Positions 43,800 to 55,130 of a stretch of 64,000 nt of DNA are shown in pieces. A model generated the notes under the pieces. That model had not been told where the DNA came from. It searched no databases and worked only from the letters and a program-made list of their open reading frames with translations. The DNA comes from Bryopsis sp. KO-2023 (Eukaryota; Chlorophyta; Ulvophyceae; Bryopsidales; Bryopsidaceae), in NCBI GenBank assembly GCA_030272585.1, contig BSYQ01000009.1, positions 4,402,001 to 4,466,000 of the forward strand, in the 5' to 3' direction. The translations under genes were made by a program, and so were the position numbers. Each line of letters begins with the position of its first letter. The stretch's first letter is position 1.

Positions 43800-44498
43800 G
43801 GTCAGCTCAGTTAGGAGAAATGAGGCCGACCATAATTTCAGATTGTGGATCGAATATTAGGAAGGCCCTTCAAGAAGAATTAGAATTTGACTGGCTCAGG
43901 TGCTCCTTGCACATGCTCCACAATGTGGTGCAGCTGGGCTTAGGGCCAGACCTGGGCCCGACCGGACCGGCAGCGAAAAACCGGTCCGGTCCGGTCCAAC
44001 CTGTCCATGGACCGGCTGACCTGTCCGGTCCTGTCCGGTCCAGCGAAAAAACGCCGGTCCTTGCAAGACCGGACAGGTTGTGACCTGTCCGGTCCTGTCC
44101 ACTCCGGTCCAGTCAACCTCGGAAATCTGCAGAAATCTGGACCGGTTTTCTGACAGATTTTCCGTTTTTAGACAGGTCACACCCACATTTTGCCTTTATT
44201 AGACCGGCGATGTGACCTGTCTAAAACCGGAACGACCCTGTCTTGACAGGGTTGTTCTCCTGTTTTAGACCGGCTCCAGGTCGGTCTGGACAGGTGGGCT
44301 GCCTGTCCAGACCGACCTGGAGCCTGTCTAGAACAGGTCGCACAATTAAGCACTTTTAACGTGCTAATTGTGTATCAATCGACTGAGAACTGATTCAATT
44401 AATTAAAGAACGAAGTGTTATTTATTATATACATTTTTAATGTATGAATGACGTGAGCCAAGCCCACCAGCCACCGACTAGAGGGAGTCGGTCGACTC

Positions 44499-44568
44499 AA
44501 GGAGGATTCGAACCCGGGTTGGCTAAGCCCGAGTCGAAGACACTATCACTAGTGGACCCCACCATAGG
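44499..44568 (-). other. tRNA-like unit (left foldback arm)
   Basis: Minus strand shows a perfect B-box, GGGTTCGAATCC, and an upstream A-box-like stretch TAGTGATAGTG. No clean cloverleaf was found by eye; a tRNA-derived SINE or pseudo-tRNA is more likely than a working tRNA. Confidence 0.45.
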
Positions 44569-44661
44569 GACGCTCAAAAGGGGGTCGTTACTTTTAAGTA
44601 CCCGTTTAATTTTGGAAAATTAAACGGGTACTTAAAAGTAACGACCCCCTTTTGAGCGTCC

Positions 44662-44730
44662 CTGTGGTGGGGTCCACTAGTGATAGTGTCTTCGACTCGG
44701 GCTTAGCCAACCCGGGTTCGAATCCTCCTT
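44662..44730 (+). other. tRNA-like unit (right foldback arm)
   Basis: The mirror copy of 44499-44568, plus strand, with the same B-box GGGTTCGAATCC. It differs from the left copy at very few positions. Confidence 0.45.
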
Positions 44731-45769
44731 GAGTCGACCGACTCCCTCTAGTCGGTGGCTGGTGGGCTTGGCTCACGTCATTCATGCATTAAAAATGTAT
44801 ATAATAAATAATACTTTGTTCTTTAATCCATTGAATCAGTTCTCAGTCGATTAACACATTAAAAAGTGCTTAATTGTGTGACCTGTTCTAGACAGGTGCC
44901 AGGTCGGTCTGGACAGGCGGCCCACCTGTCCAGACCGACTTGGAGTCGGTCTAAAACAGGTCATATTGGGCGTCACATCGGTCTAAAACAGGGTCACACC
45001 GGTCTAAAACAGGTCACACGAGTATGACCGTACTAGACAGGCGACAACCTGTCTGGAAAGGTCGAATCCGGTCCAGAAAGGTCAAATCCGGTCTAGAAAA
45101 GGTGGCCTTTACTAGACCGGATTTGACCTTTCTTGGACCGGATTTGACCTTTCCAGACCGGATTTGACCTGTCTAAGAAAGGTCAAATCCGGTCCAGAAA
45201 GTGGTTGCCGGTCCTGTCCGGTCCGGTCCAACGGGTTGGCGCCCAGGTCTGCTTAGGGCATATAGGCGTTATTGGGAGGGTCAATAAACACACGGCCTTA
45301 CTACTAGAGGCAATAGATGTGTTGAAAGGGGTAGCAGCCCATGTACGGCGCTCCTCTACTTTTAAAACTAAGTTCAGTCAGGCTCAGGTAGAGATGTGGG
45401 AAAGGGGGGAAGGGGGGGAAGGGGGGGAGGGGGGGGAGGTGGAGTACATGCCGGCGGACCTCGGGGAGGAGGAAAGCGAGGACTCGCTGGAGGATGCACA
45501 GGATATGGCGCCACAGGTGGATAAACTCTCCTTTATTTTCTGTTGCTTCCATTCACTTCCCTTTTTCTGTGTTGCTGCTTGCTTCTTGTTATAAGTTGAA
45601 TTTTTTCTGACATCTAAATGGCTTGTTTTGGGTGTTGTTTGGCTGCAGGGTCCCACCAGTCAGGATCTTGATGATATTGCTGCAGCTGCTGCTGCTGCTG
45701 CTGCTGTGGAAGATCTGACATCACAGGTGATTATTGAGTTGTATTTTTTTTTCCAAAATTTTGGTCCGG

Positions 45770-45940
45770 TTCCGGTTTTTTCCGGTTTTTTACGGTGTTT
45801 TACGGTGTTTTACGGTTTTTTACGGGTGTTTTACGGGTGTTTTACGGGTTTTTTACGGTTTTCTACGGGTTTTTTACGGTGTTTACGGTGTTTACGGTGT
45901 TTTACGGTGTTTACGGTTTTTTACGGTTTTTTACGGTCGA
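45770..45940 (+). repeat. TTTTACGG-type minisatellite in an intron of the hAT transposase gene
   Basis: Imperfect repeats of tttttacggtgt and relatives, about 15 copies, in the intron between 45727 and 46025. The shared core TTACGG is also the unit of the element's subterminal arrays. Confidence 0.85.
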
Positions 45941-47456
45941 ACAAATTTTCACTATCATTGACATGTTGTGTTCCAATCGATTTCAATGCATGTCTGTGAG
46001 GTGACAAGTGTTGTGTGATCTGCAGGGAGAGGGCACGGCAGAGACCATGGATGTGGAAGTGGTTGGCCCTTCTCAACAGGCTGGTGGCCCTTCGCAACAG
46101 TCTGGTGCACCATCATCGCAGCCGGCACCCCCACCAAGAAAACCTAGGGTGCTGCAACTCCCCACGATCGTGAGCACACGGTGGAACAGCACCTTCATCA
46201 TGCTCCAGAGAGCCGTGAGGCTCAGGCCAGCAATCGATCGATTGCTAGCTGAGCAACATGGGGAGGGGGATGAGCACCGTGAAATAACACCACGGCAGTG
46301 GACGCTGCTGGAGAGCCTGTTGGAGTTGCTGAAAGTTGCGAGGGATGCCACACACCTGTAAGTACAACATTGCAGAAAAAAAACCAAACAAAAAACTTGA
46401 TTATTGAGAAGATGTATGATTTTTCAAGTAGTGTGAACAAAACGAGAAAAGAAAAAACAGGGAATAACAAACTGAACTGCAGCCCGTTATTTATCAAGTA
46501 TTCATTCAATGTGATGTCTTGTTTTAGATTGGAGGCATCGAAAACAGTGACAAGCGGGAGGGTGGTCCTGACGTTCGCGAGGATCCACAGTTTTTGGAAA
46601 GACTGGATCAGAACAAATGTGGAGGCCGTGAAGGAGGGGAGATCCCCCCCACCGAACATCCAGGCGCTGTCGCCAATTGTGTATGCCATGGTGGACAAGC
46701 TGGAGAAGGAATGGAGCGACCCGCAGCTCGGGCTGGCCTGGATGTTGTGCGCTCTTATGGATGTGTCAGTGCGGTGGCGATCCCTCGAAGAAGCGTACCT
46801 GTTTTTGCAACTGCTGCCCGACAACCAAGCTGATTTTCCTGCTCCCCAGGGGATGCTCCGGTTTGGCCCTGAGAGACTCCTCTTCCACAAGTCCTCCATG
46901 CTGAGGCACCTCAGGATACTGCTTTCGGATCATGCACGTGATCTGATCGAGAAGGGGGAGATCACCGTCCAAGCCACACAAACCAAAAAAAGAAAAGGGA
47001 ACATAAGCACAGTCTTGTGCAGCGATGACAGCGATGACGGTGGTGGTGGGGGTGACAGGACCTTGGCTTTGCATGAAATAGACAGATTTCTGGGTGAGAG
47101 ACAGAATATGGGCAAGTGTAGTGAACCCCTGGTGTGGTGGCGGGAAAATAAAAGTCGACTTCCGATAGTCAGTGAGTTGGCTCGTCGGTATCTTGCTGTC
47201 CCAAGCAGCTCAGCTGCTAGTGAGCGTGCGTTCTCAAAACTGGGACACATAGTGCGTTCTAGAAGGTCACGGTTATCCGATGATCACGTCACCGAGCTTT
47301 CACTTTTATCGGGCTGGTGTGAAGAGCGGGGTTGATTGGAGGGGGGGGGTGATTCAATGGGGAAAGGGGGGAGGGGGGGGAAGGGGGGGGAAGGGGGGGG
47401 AAGGGGGGGGGAAAACCAAAAAAAAATAGAATCAAAATGAATCATCCGATGGGATG

Positions 47457-48050
47457 TTAATGGTTGTGACTCTGTGGGTTGATGGGCTGTTGGGATTATG
47501 TGGGTTGATGGGCTGTTGGGATACTGTGGGTTTATAAACAGTTGGGATTCTGTGGGTTGATGGGTGGGATCATGTGAGTTAATGGTTGTGACTCTGTGGG
47601 TTGATGGGCTGTTGGGATTATGTGGGTTGATGGGCTGTTGGGATACTGTGGGTTTATAAACAGTTGGGATTCTGTGGGTTGATGGGTGGGATCATGTGAG
47701 TTAATGGTTGTGACTCTGTGGGTTGATGGGCTGTTGGGACTCTGTGGGTTGATGGGCTGTTGGGATACTGTGGGTTGATGGGCTGTTGGGATTCTGTGGG
47801 TTGATGGGTGGGATCATGTGAGTTAATGGTTGTGACTCTGTGGGTTCATGACCTGTTGGGACTCTGTGGGTTTTTGGGCTGTTGGGACTCTGTGGGTTTA
47901 TGGGCTGTTGGGATTATGTGGGTTGATGGGCTGTTGGGATACTGTGGGTTCATAAACAGTTGGGATTCTGTGGGTTGATGGGTGGGATCATTTGAGTTAA
48001 TGGTTGTGACTCTGTGGGTTCATGACCTGTTGGGACTCTGTGGGATGTTG
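47457..48050 (+). repeat. 122-bp tandem repeat block, 3' part of the hAT element
   Basis: ttaatggttgtgactctgtg starts at 47457, 47579, 47701 and 47823 (122-bp steps) and again at 47997. Each unit is itself made of gggttgatgggctgttggga-type subrepeats. Preceded by a G-run tract (47341-47411). No coding. Confidence 0.92.
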
Positions 48051-48109
48051 GGCTGGGTGGGAACAAATATAAATGGTTTTACAACCACTCTGTGGATGTT
48101 TCTCCCTGT

Positions 48110-48470
48110 ATCAGGTGTGACCGTAGCAACCGTAGTGACCCGTAATGACTCCGTACATCCCGTACCGTACTTTGGCAACTACGGTGCACTACGGACCGTA
48201 AAAACAACCGTAAAAGACTGACCGTAACACCGTAATTGACCCACCGGACCACCGTAAATTCTGACCGTAACACCGTAACCCGTAAAACCGTAAACCATAA
48301 AAAACCACCGTAACCAGGACCGTAACCAACCGTAAATCAGCCGGACCGTAACCGGAGTAAACAAGTCCGGTTACGGTACGGAGTTACGGCCGTAGTACGG
48401 TGACCGTAACCCGACCGTAACCGGACCGGACCGGAGCCGGACCAAAAAATCGGCCCAAGTCCTATCTCTG
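48110..48470. repeat. Right subterminal CCGTAA/TTACGG array of the hAT element
   Basis: About 18 copies of CCGTAA or TTACGG in about 360 bp (hand count), mirroring the left end. Confidence 0.8.
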
Positions 48471-48843
48471 ATTGTGTTTTTTGTTTGAATGGGATCGATT
48501 TCTTGGGAGTGATGTCGTCACATACGGTACTCGAGAAATGGAGTCGCATAGGTCGCGACTGATTTTCAGGGAACACTGAATTGGTTGTATTCGGGAATGC
48601 TCGCTTGTGAACGGTTTTTTAAGCAACAGTTCTGATCTTGTTTCGAAAGACCCTTGGTTCGTGCGCTGTTTTTTTTGCGCAGCTTTTCTTCTGCGGAGCT
48701 TTTTTTTTGCGGAGCTTTTTTTTTGCGCAGCCTAATGTTTGCGTTGCACTAATTTATGCGACCTGATTGAATCGCAAAAATTAGTGTCGCAAAAATAAAA
48801 CACGCGAAAGTTCATGCGCGCAAACATTACCCCATTTACGGTA

Positions 48844-50493
48844 TTGTTTCATTTGTCTCTTGCACTTTCCACACCACCCAGTGGGTGGCACCCACTATTC
48901 TCCAATCTGGCTCAAGTACAATTCATTCTCCTGAAACCTCAAATTTTCTTTGTTGGAAAGGATTAAAAGGGAATCACAAAAACATGCAAACATCAAAATG
49001 GTTCTTAATTCAAGAAACTTCTGTTAGAATCTGTCGTACAGGTGCTCCAAATAGAGTGCCACAAGGTCCTTCCACCACATTTCGACTCAGATTCCTTCCA
49101 ACAAAACGATGGAGAACGTGCCAAGACGCCGGCCGGCAGCTGCTCGACAGCGTTGCCCCCCCCAACGAAAACACCCATCAGCGCTGAAACGTACCCTCAA
49201 GACAATGTGGATTCCCCCAGGAGTTCACATCAAAGGCCCCTCCCTTTCTGGAAATAGGCTTGGACACGCTCGCTGCCCAACAGCTGTGGAACATCGACTC
49301 TGCATCGTCCAATACCAGGTCAGGACAGGTGGCACTCGTTAATCTCGCGCGTTCAATTGTGGATGCTGTTTTCGGATCGCCTTAAATTTTCCTTCGACGC
49401 CATCCGGCAATATTTTCTGAGCTCTCTGTATCTGAACCTGAACCCTGTTTTGTGTCGTAACCGCACAAACATCAAATTGTATTGCCTTGTGGGCTGGACT
49501 GTATTGTGAAAAGATATTTTCAACTTTTTTTTTCTTTTTCTAAAGGATTCATTCTCTGTTTTGGCAATCATTGCTGGCGGCTGAATACCCCCCCCCCCCC
49601 TAAAAAGCACCAAATTGAGTGGCCGAGGGGTTTCTCTAGTTTAAGCTCCGTCTCAAAAGGAAAATAAACTCTGCTCCACAAAAACAAAAAAGGCAAGTTT
49701 TCAAATTTTTTATATTACTATTTAAGGTCTTCTTGGATCCATACATTTGGGTCAGTTTCAGTTCAGTTTCAGACAATTTGCATTGAACTTTGGAGATGAT
49801 GCTGATGTTTGTCTGCCCACTGCAAAAAAACAGGATAGGTTTTTTGCCTGTGAATTATGAGCGAATTTTCAAAATGCAGCACCGCTGAAGACACTTCGTT
49901 GCAAGATTCGGCCCGATCGGTGTCCAGCAAAAAGTGGCCCCAGGGCCCCGAGGGGGAGCCCATCATTTCAGTCACAACGATCGACTACAGCCCAACCCGA
50001 CCCAGCCCTTTCACAGGTGAGAAAGGTTTCCATCAAAGCAAGCCATGTAAGCAAAATTGGGATCACAGCGGTCTAAAAATAGATTTTGGGGTGAAAAAAA
50101 AAATCGGAAAAAGCTATGGACAACACCAGACAACCCAAAAAATTCTTGGGGCCAGCAGCAGGGGCGGGAGTGGGGTTGCCACACGTGTTTCAGCTTTATG
50201 CACACAGGAAAATCCATTGTGAAACTCATGGGCTTTTCTTTTCTGGTCAGCAGATTCAAGCAGCAGGGGGGGTAGCAAGGGCTGTCAGTTGCGCAACAGA
50301 GTAATGAAAATTTTCAAGACATTTCGGAAAAGGGAAAGGATCGATGGCTCAGAAGTGATTGATGGCTCAGAAGTGGATGAACAAGCGGCAACCACGGTGG
50401 GTCAATTGAAGGTCTGGGGGTGTTGCTTCTTTCTTGCAATTTGAATCAGGCAATGATGGGGCATCTTTTTTCGGTTTTTCATTTTCACGGCAG
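48844..50493. other. Region upstream of the shared-domain gene; possible exons, not resolved
   Basis: Plus-strand blocks such as KAPPFLEIGLDTLAAQQLWN (about 49230-49320) and SARSVSSKKWPQGPEGEP (about 49900-49960) read as protein and could be 5' exons of the gene at 50494. Splice joins could not be fixed. C- and T-runs occur at about 49515-49600. Confidence 0.3.
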
Positions 50494-51168
50494 GTGCTTT
50501 GGAACAGAAGAAGTAGTACAGCTGACAGGGTGCATGGTGGTTGCGTCAAGTTCTTGACGCTTTTATCCTGTGGATTGATTCACTCCGACCGGCCAAACCA
50601 CGAGTGCTCAGAGACCTCCAATTGGTGGATGGATGGGTCGGAGCCTGCCCCATCTAGGGAAGGGGTGGCGGCTGAACAGGCGTTCACCATTCGGGTGCCA
50701 GAGTGCTGCCCCTCGAGAAATCAGGGGAGGTGGGGGTTGTCCGAAGGGAGTGGATCTGGGTGGGAAAGCCGGAGGAGCTTGGAGTTGGTGGAAGGCAGCG
50801 ATTGGTCCGTTCAGAAAGTGATGAGTGGGGTGAGCGTGCGGCTGGAAGATGCCCCGCAGGGATTTGTGGGGAATTCGTTGATGGGGGTTGAACGAAACCC
50901 ACCGAAAGAGTCGACCTGGGTGGAAATCCGGGGGTATGTGTTGCAAATGGTCGTGGGCGAGGAGAGGGAGCAGCAGCAGCATCCTGGGTGGGATTTGATC
51001 GGAAAAATCGCTGTGGAAAATGAGGGGGTGCCATGTGAGGGGGATTGGCAGAGGTTCATTGATGTGTTTTTTGGGACCTCCGATTTTGAGTTTCGGTCGT
51101 CCAAGCACTGGGAAAGGTTGAAAGGGTTTTTCTTGAAACCTGTGCAAGCTGTGGTGTATGTTAAGTAA
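50494..51168 (+). CDS. Last exon of a gene with the same novel C-terminal domain as the kinase at 37-40.6 kb
   Basis: Open from a CACGGCAG acceptor at 50494 to the stop at 51168, about 224 codons. The last 90 residues (STWVEIRGYVLQMVV, then WQRFIDVFFGTSDFEFRSSKHWERLKGFF) align with the C-terminal domain of the kinase (YDYITETV, WREFLAVFFGNC, FRFSTHWEVLRRHL). The preceding part is Ser/Gly/Glu-rich. No kinase domain is seen upstream within the window, so this is either a kinase-less paralogue or a decayed one. The 5' exons are uncertain. Confidence 0.55.
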   Translation: MLWNRRSSTADRVHGGCVKFLTLLSCGLIHSDRPNHECSETSNWWMDGSEPAPSREGVAAEQAFTIRVPECCPSRNQGRWGLSEGSGSGWESRRSLELVEGSDWSVQKVMSGVSVRLEDAPQGFVGNSLMGVERNPPKESTWVEIRGYVLQMVVGEEREQQQHPGWDLIGKIAVENEGVPCEGDWQRFIDVFFGTSDFEFRSSKHWERLKGFFLKPVQAVVYVK

Positions 51169-52619
51169 TTCCTTCTGTTTTTTGCTTTTTTTTTTTTTTT
51201 CTTTTTCTTTCTTGTTTGTTTGTTTTTCAACTTCATTCTTGATAATTGTAAAAAGCTTTTTAAAGAACGAAAGGGATCGTCTGAATATTCGATCGGTGGG
51301 GTTTGGGAGGGGGGGGGGGGGTTAAAATTAAAAAAAAAAAAAAAAATGATGGGTCCAGAGTGCCCATATTCAAGTGTTTAGAGTGTGTTTAGAGTGTTTT
51401 TTTTTAATTTCTCGTGAAAAAAAGGAAAAGAAAGATTTTTTCGAAGCTTTGGAGGGCTTTTCCAGTTTGGAAAAAAAAGCCTTTCTTTTTGAGGTTCATG
51501 ATAGAAAAAGATGCGTTTTTGTTTTCTGTGCCCCGCATGGTTGCGGGTGGAATCCTTTTTGGAAAAAAAATATCAACGGTGTTTTCTTTGGGCTTAGAAA
51601 GCCAGTTGTGCCGCGTTGCGATTTTTATCTTTCTTGAGGGGTGGTGTTGAGATTCGTCTTAATTTAACATACATCCTGGGAAAATTATGTGATCCAGGAA
51701 GTTGCAAAAGGATTTGGGGGGGGGGGGGTTCTGGCGAGCCCGTTGCTGGACAGCCATAAGGGTGGGTTTGACATGATGCTTTTTCAGACGCATTAGGATG
51801 GGAGGCAGAGTTTAAAGATTTTGAGTGATGTTTGTGCATGTGTAAAGAGTTTCTGATATGTTGGCGGGTTTGTCTTATTTGGGGGGGAAAGAGGGAAAGG
51901 GGGGTCTGAAACAACAAGTGTTGGAGAGAAACAGTACGTGGAGAATTGAACATATCGATGCTACTCGAGCTGTGAAAAGAAATTTGCCTCCACTGCTCGG
52001 AGACAATCAAGCACGGATCCTTTCAAAAGCAAAAGCCTCAACAAGACTGTATTTTCTGGGGACTTTGAAAATGTGATCCTGTAATTCAGATAGGCGTGCC
52101 CAACAGGATTCCTGCAGTATGGCTGGGGTTGGCATGCAGCGTTTAAGAGCAATGACATGCATGATGTTGCCTTTCTTTGGTTTTTTTTTTATGGGACCAG
52201 CACTGGTTTGAAAAAGTATGGCAATATGATCATATTGCCATGTTCATGAACATGTCTCTAGAATTCACATTCTTACATTGTTCCAACCAAAGTCCCTTCA
52301 AATAAAGTCCACAAGTTGTGGACCACAACCTAGAGTCCTAGCTGTGCAATCAATCGATCAATGGTTACAAACTGCAACTATCCAACTGAACTACTCCTCT
52401 CCACAGTTATAAGAAACGCCATCATTTGAAAGCAAAAAATGCAAAGAAATGGATGCTCAGCGAGGTCAATACCATCAATACCATACTGGGTGACCAATAC
52501 CAATTGGTCATCAATCTATCATAGTCTGACACCAGCGACAAATGACCAAACACATTGATAGGCGAGAGATCTCTGACACCTGTATGCTTTTTCTTTTTTT
52601 TTTCAGAGTGCAAAATGCT
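51169..52619. other. Intergenic, T- and G-run rich
   Basis: Homopolymers at about 51187-51205, 51310-51345 and 51715-51730; no supported gene or element. Confidence 0.5.
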
Positions 52620-55130
52620 TGTAGGAAGATGAATAAATGCTTTTTGGAATATCATTTATGGAATTCATGGAAGTGGTGAGCATGACAACCGAGCATTTTT
52701 CTATTTTACTTTTGCAATAATCGTGAGGAAATATAAAATTCAAAGATCCTGTGATATGCTGTGAAGATTGTGTTGGTTGAAGATTTAATATCTTTTGGTC
52801 GTTTCGTATCGCTTCACTGAAACATGTACGTCTTTGTATGAAGATTAGAACAAAGGGGTAGGGAAAAAAGAAACGACATGCCAACAGAATCTTTACAAAA
52901 AAGAAAAGCTAATGAAACAACCTTTCAGAAAAGCCTATAATGAGACTTGCAACAGACTAAGCCCTTGAGTTCAGTTACTGAACTTCAGTATAAATTACAT
53001 CAAACTCCTTTATTCCCCTCTTCTAAACCCCCACAGACAGAACATTGTCCAAAAGCTTTTTCTTGAAAACATGCAAGCCCCCAAGTTTAGTTTTTTTTAA
53101 ACTTGTTTTCAGATCTTCGATTGAGCAAGATTGATAAAAGCTAGTCACACGCAACAAGGTAGAATCTAAGTCCTCCTTGGTTAAACTAACAAATTTCATT
53201 ACAAACGACTGATTGAAGAAGGGAGTCATTTGATGGAGGAGAAAACATCGCCGAAAACTGAATCTCGTGAATAAAATACGAAAGAAGCTTGAAAGGGAAA
53301 AAATCAAAAAAAAGATCTGCAATTTCGAGAGGGGAAAGAATAACGACCTATCTTAACTTGAAACCGAAACGAAAAAAGAACAAAGGAAACAAATTCAGCC
53401 TTGCTTGCAAAAACAAAACAAAAACCAAAACGATTCAAGCAAGATAAAAAAGACGGAAACCAAACCTTACTTGAATGAACTAACGGACCAATGCTTGGAC
53501 GATTTTCATACATAGACCACAACAAAGCCACCACCAGCCATCGGTTCCACACGCAGCTCAAAACAAACAAACCTTGATCAAGGTTTCATGAAACCAACCA
53601 CCTGCAACCACGCAACTAACAGTCAACTTATCCGAGTACAATCAACCACAAGATCCCACCACCCGAGTTAAACAGACCATCCAAACACAAAATCGACCAC
53701 ACAAAAAATCACCTCAACAGCCCACCTCCATCAGAAAACACCTCTCCCACAGCCATCCAAACATCCAAATCGACCATCAGAAAAAATCACCTCAACAGCC
53801 CACCTCCATCAAAAAACACCTCTCCCACAGCCATCCAAACATCCAAATCGACCATCAGAAAAAATCACCTCAACAGCCCACCTCCATCAAAAAACACCTC
53901 TCCCACAGCCATCCAAACATCCAAATCGACCATCAGAAAAAATCACCTCAACAGCCCACCTCCATCAAAAAACACCTCTCCCACAGCCAACCAAACATCC
54001 AAATCGACCATCAGAAAAAATCACCTCAACAGCCCACCAACATCAAAAAACACCTCTCCCACAGCGAGCGAATAACCAACTCGTCCCTAATGAGACACCG
54101 CAACAACCGACCGCTAGCACCATATACCTCACACCAAAAACCTCTTGCCAAAAATGACTTTACGACTGCCCGCGTTTATCACCCTCACCACCAAACACTG
54201 GACAAGCAGCGAAAACGAACTTTTACCAATAAACAGTGCAAAACCAACAATCAACCAACGACGCAAGACTCATAACTTTGTTGATGAAGAACCAACTGGA
54301 TACTTGGAAAGATAACGTGGTGGTGCAACCAAAACTTGACTTTCTTTTGGGCCGCCGGAGACGTTTCGAGCAATGAATTGGTCCTGGAATTGCGCAACAA
54401 GCCGCAATAACAAGCGTTTATAACAAGCGTTTCGCGTGTCATTATGTTATGTTATGTTATAACAAGCGTTTGGATTTGTTTAACGGATTTGAAGTATGAT
54501 CCGTTCATGAGCGGAGAGAACTGATTCCCCCTCTTTGCGTGAAATATACCTGAACAGCAAATCGCACGATGCTACGGCCGGAGTCTTGATGAGAAGTATG
54601 TTGCGTGGATACTGAGATCACAAATGGTGATTTTTCTTATCCGGTCGACGGCTGCTGTCGGTGACGTGGGGTAATCTCCGTGCTGTGGAACTGATGCAAC
54701 ATATTTGTAGCGTTCAAATGATTAAAATTAGATTTCTACGATTCATTTTGCCATTCTTTAGGGGTGAAGGAAAATCCACCAGCAAGAGCATCTGAGTTAG
54801 CCAATGAATCGATGCCCCCTGCGTTTGGCATTGTGTCCAACAATGGAAAAGAGGTTGATAATATCAGCTTGATATGCAGATTTGAGCCTTAATTATATGT
54901 TTTTTTGTGACTTCACACCGACAGGTATTTTCTGTTTGTATTTAAGGAAGCCAAGGTGGTTTTAAAAAAAGCAAATCACATTTCTTTTTTTTTTTCCTGG
55001 AAACAACAAGGATCCTTTTGCTTCCTATCATCACAAAGAAAAGGAAAAAATCAATCTATCCTGAGAGATATTGGGGAAAAAACTTGATGTGTTAAAAACG
55101 AACAAAAAAAATCAAGGTTAAAACCCAGTT
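52620..55130. repeat. Long dispersed repeat, copy A (78-bp minisatellite inside)
   Basis: Matches copy B (60690 onward) in order: GAAGTGGTGAGCATGACAAC near 52670 and 60750, AAACTAACAAATTTCATTAC near 53181 and 62241, the minisatellite, then AACCAACTGGATACTTGG near 54288 and 63547, and GGCCGGAGTC-type sequence near 54577 and 63788. Copy A has about 340 bp extra between about 54775 and 55110. No coding region; nature unknown. Confidence 0.85.
53715..54080. repeat. 78-bp minisatellite in copy A (5 units)
   Basis: The marker cctctcccac starts at 53741, 53819, 53897, 53975 and 54053, exactly 78 bp apart. Units are almost identical. Confidence 0.97.

Larger units (their letters stand above)
44262..44967. 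repeat. Foldback (arms about 350 bp, 2-nt loop) inside the non-autonomous hAT element
   Basis: The symmetry centre is GG at 44614-44615, with AATTTT|GG|AAAATT around it. The arms match outward with few differences to about 44262 and 44967. Each arm holds one tRNA-like unit. Confidence 0.9.
43947..45251. mobile_element. Non-autonomous hAT-type element inserted in the transposase exon; target duplication CTTAGGGC
   Basis: Ends CAGACCTGGGC and GCCCAGGTCTG are inverted repeats; the 8-bp flanks CTTAGGGC are at 43939-43946 and 45252-45259. No transposase ORF. Subterminal parts are dense in GACCGG, CTGTCC and GGTCCGG motifs, unlike the CCGTAA of the host element, so it belongs to another hAT family. 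The centre is a large foldback. Confidence 0.93.
42186..47335 (+). pseudogene. hAT transposase gene (BED finger to C-terminal dimerisation domain), broken by two insertions
   Basis: Proposed exons: 42186-42393, 42479-42714, 42946-45516 (interrupted), 45649-45726, 46026-46357, 46528-47335, with GT-AG borders and matched phases. Exons 1-2 encode a BED-type zinc finger (CLLCGHMCSW, then LKSHCSGRHG). Exon 3 has VTAFTTDLWKSRTSCEYI (first catalytic Asp region), IISDCGSNIRKA (second) and CSLHMLHNVVQLGLG. The last exon has the hAT dimerisation region YLAVPSSSAASERAFSKLG. Exon 3 is split by a solo LTR after GYFGGS and by a 1.3-kb element after VVQLGLG. Removing each insert and one target copy leaves the frame open, so the gene was intact before those events. 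An Ala run and a Glu/Gly run lie in the later exons. Confidence 0.9.
41722..48470 (+). mobile_element. hAT DNA transposon, 6.7 kb, with nested insertions; target duplication ATTGTGTT
   Basis: The ends are CAGAGATAGGACTT (left) and AAGTCCTATCTCTG (right), inverted repeats of 14 bp, flanked by the same 8 bp ATTGTGTT (41714-41721 and 48471-48478). An 8-bp duplication is the hAT mark, and the interior encodes a hAT transposase. It sits inside the outer TIR element. Confidence 0.95.
41517..48841. mobile_element. Outer TIR element (TA target duplication) that hosts the hAT element
   Basis: CCGTAAATGGGGTAATG at 41517 and its exact inverse at the right end (48841) form terminal inverted repeats of at least 23 bp, flanked by TA on both sides (41515-41516, 48842-48843). 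Both subterminal parts also share a segment with TTTGCG and TAGTGTCGCAAAAAT. Without the hAT element it is about 0.6 kb with no ORF, so a MITE-like element of Tc1/mariner-type target choice. The family assignment is inference. Confidence 0.75.

Noticed and set aside
53700-54080. CRISPR-like array of regular repeats
   Set aside because: Units are tandem without unique spacers, period 77-78 bp, in a eukaryotic genome; a minisatellite.
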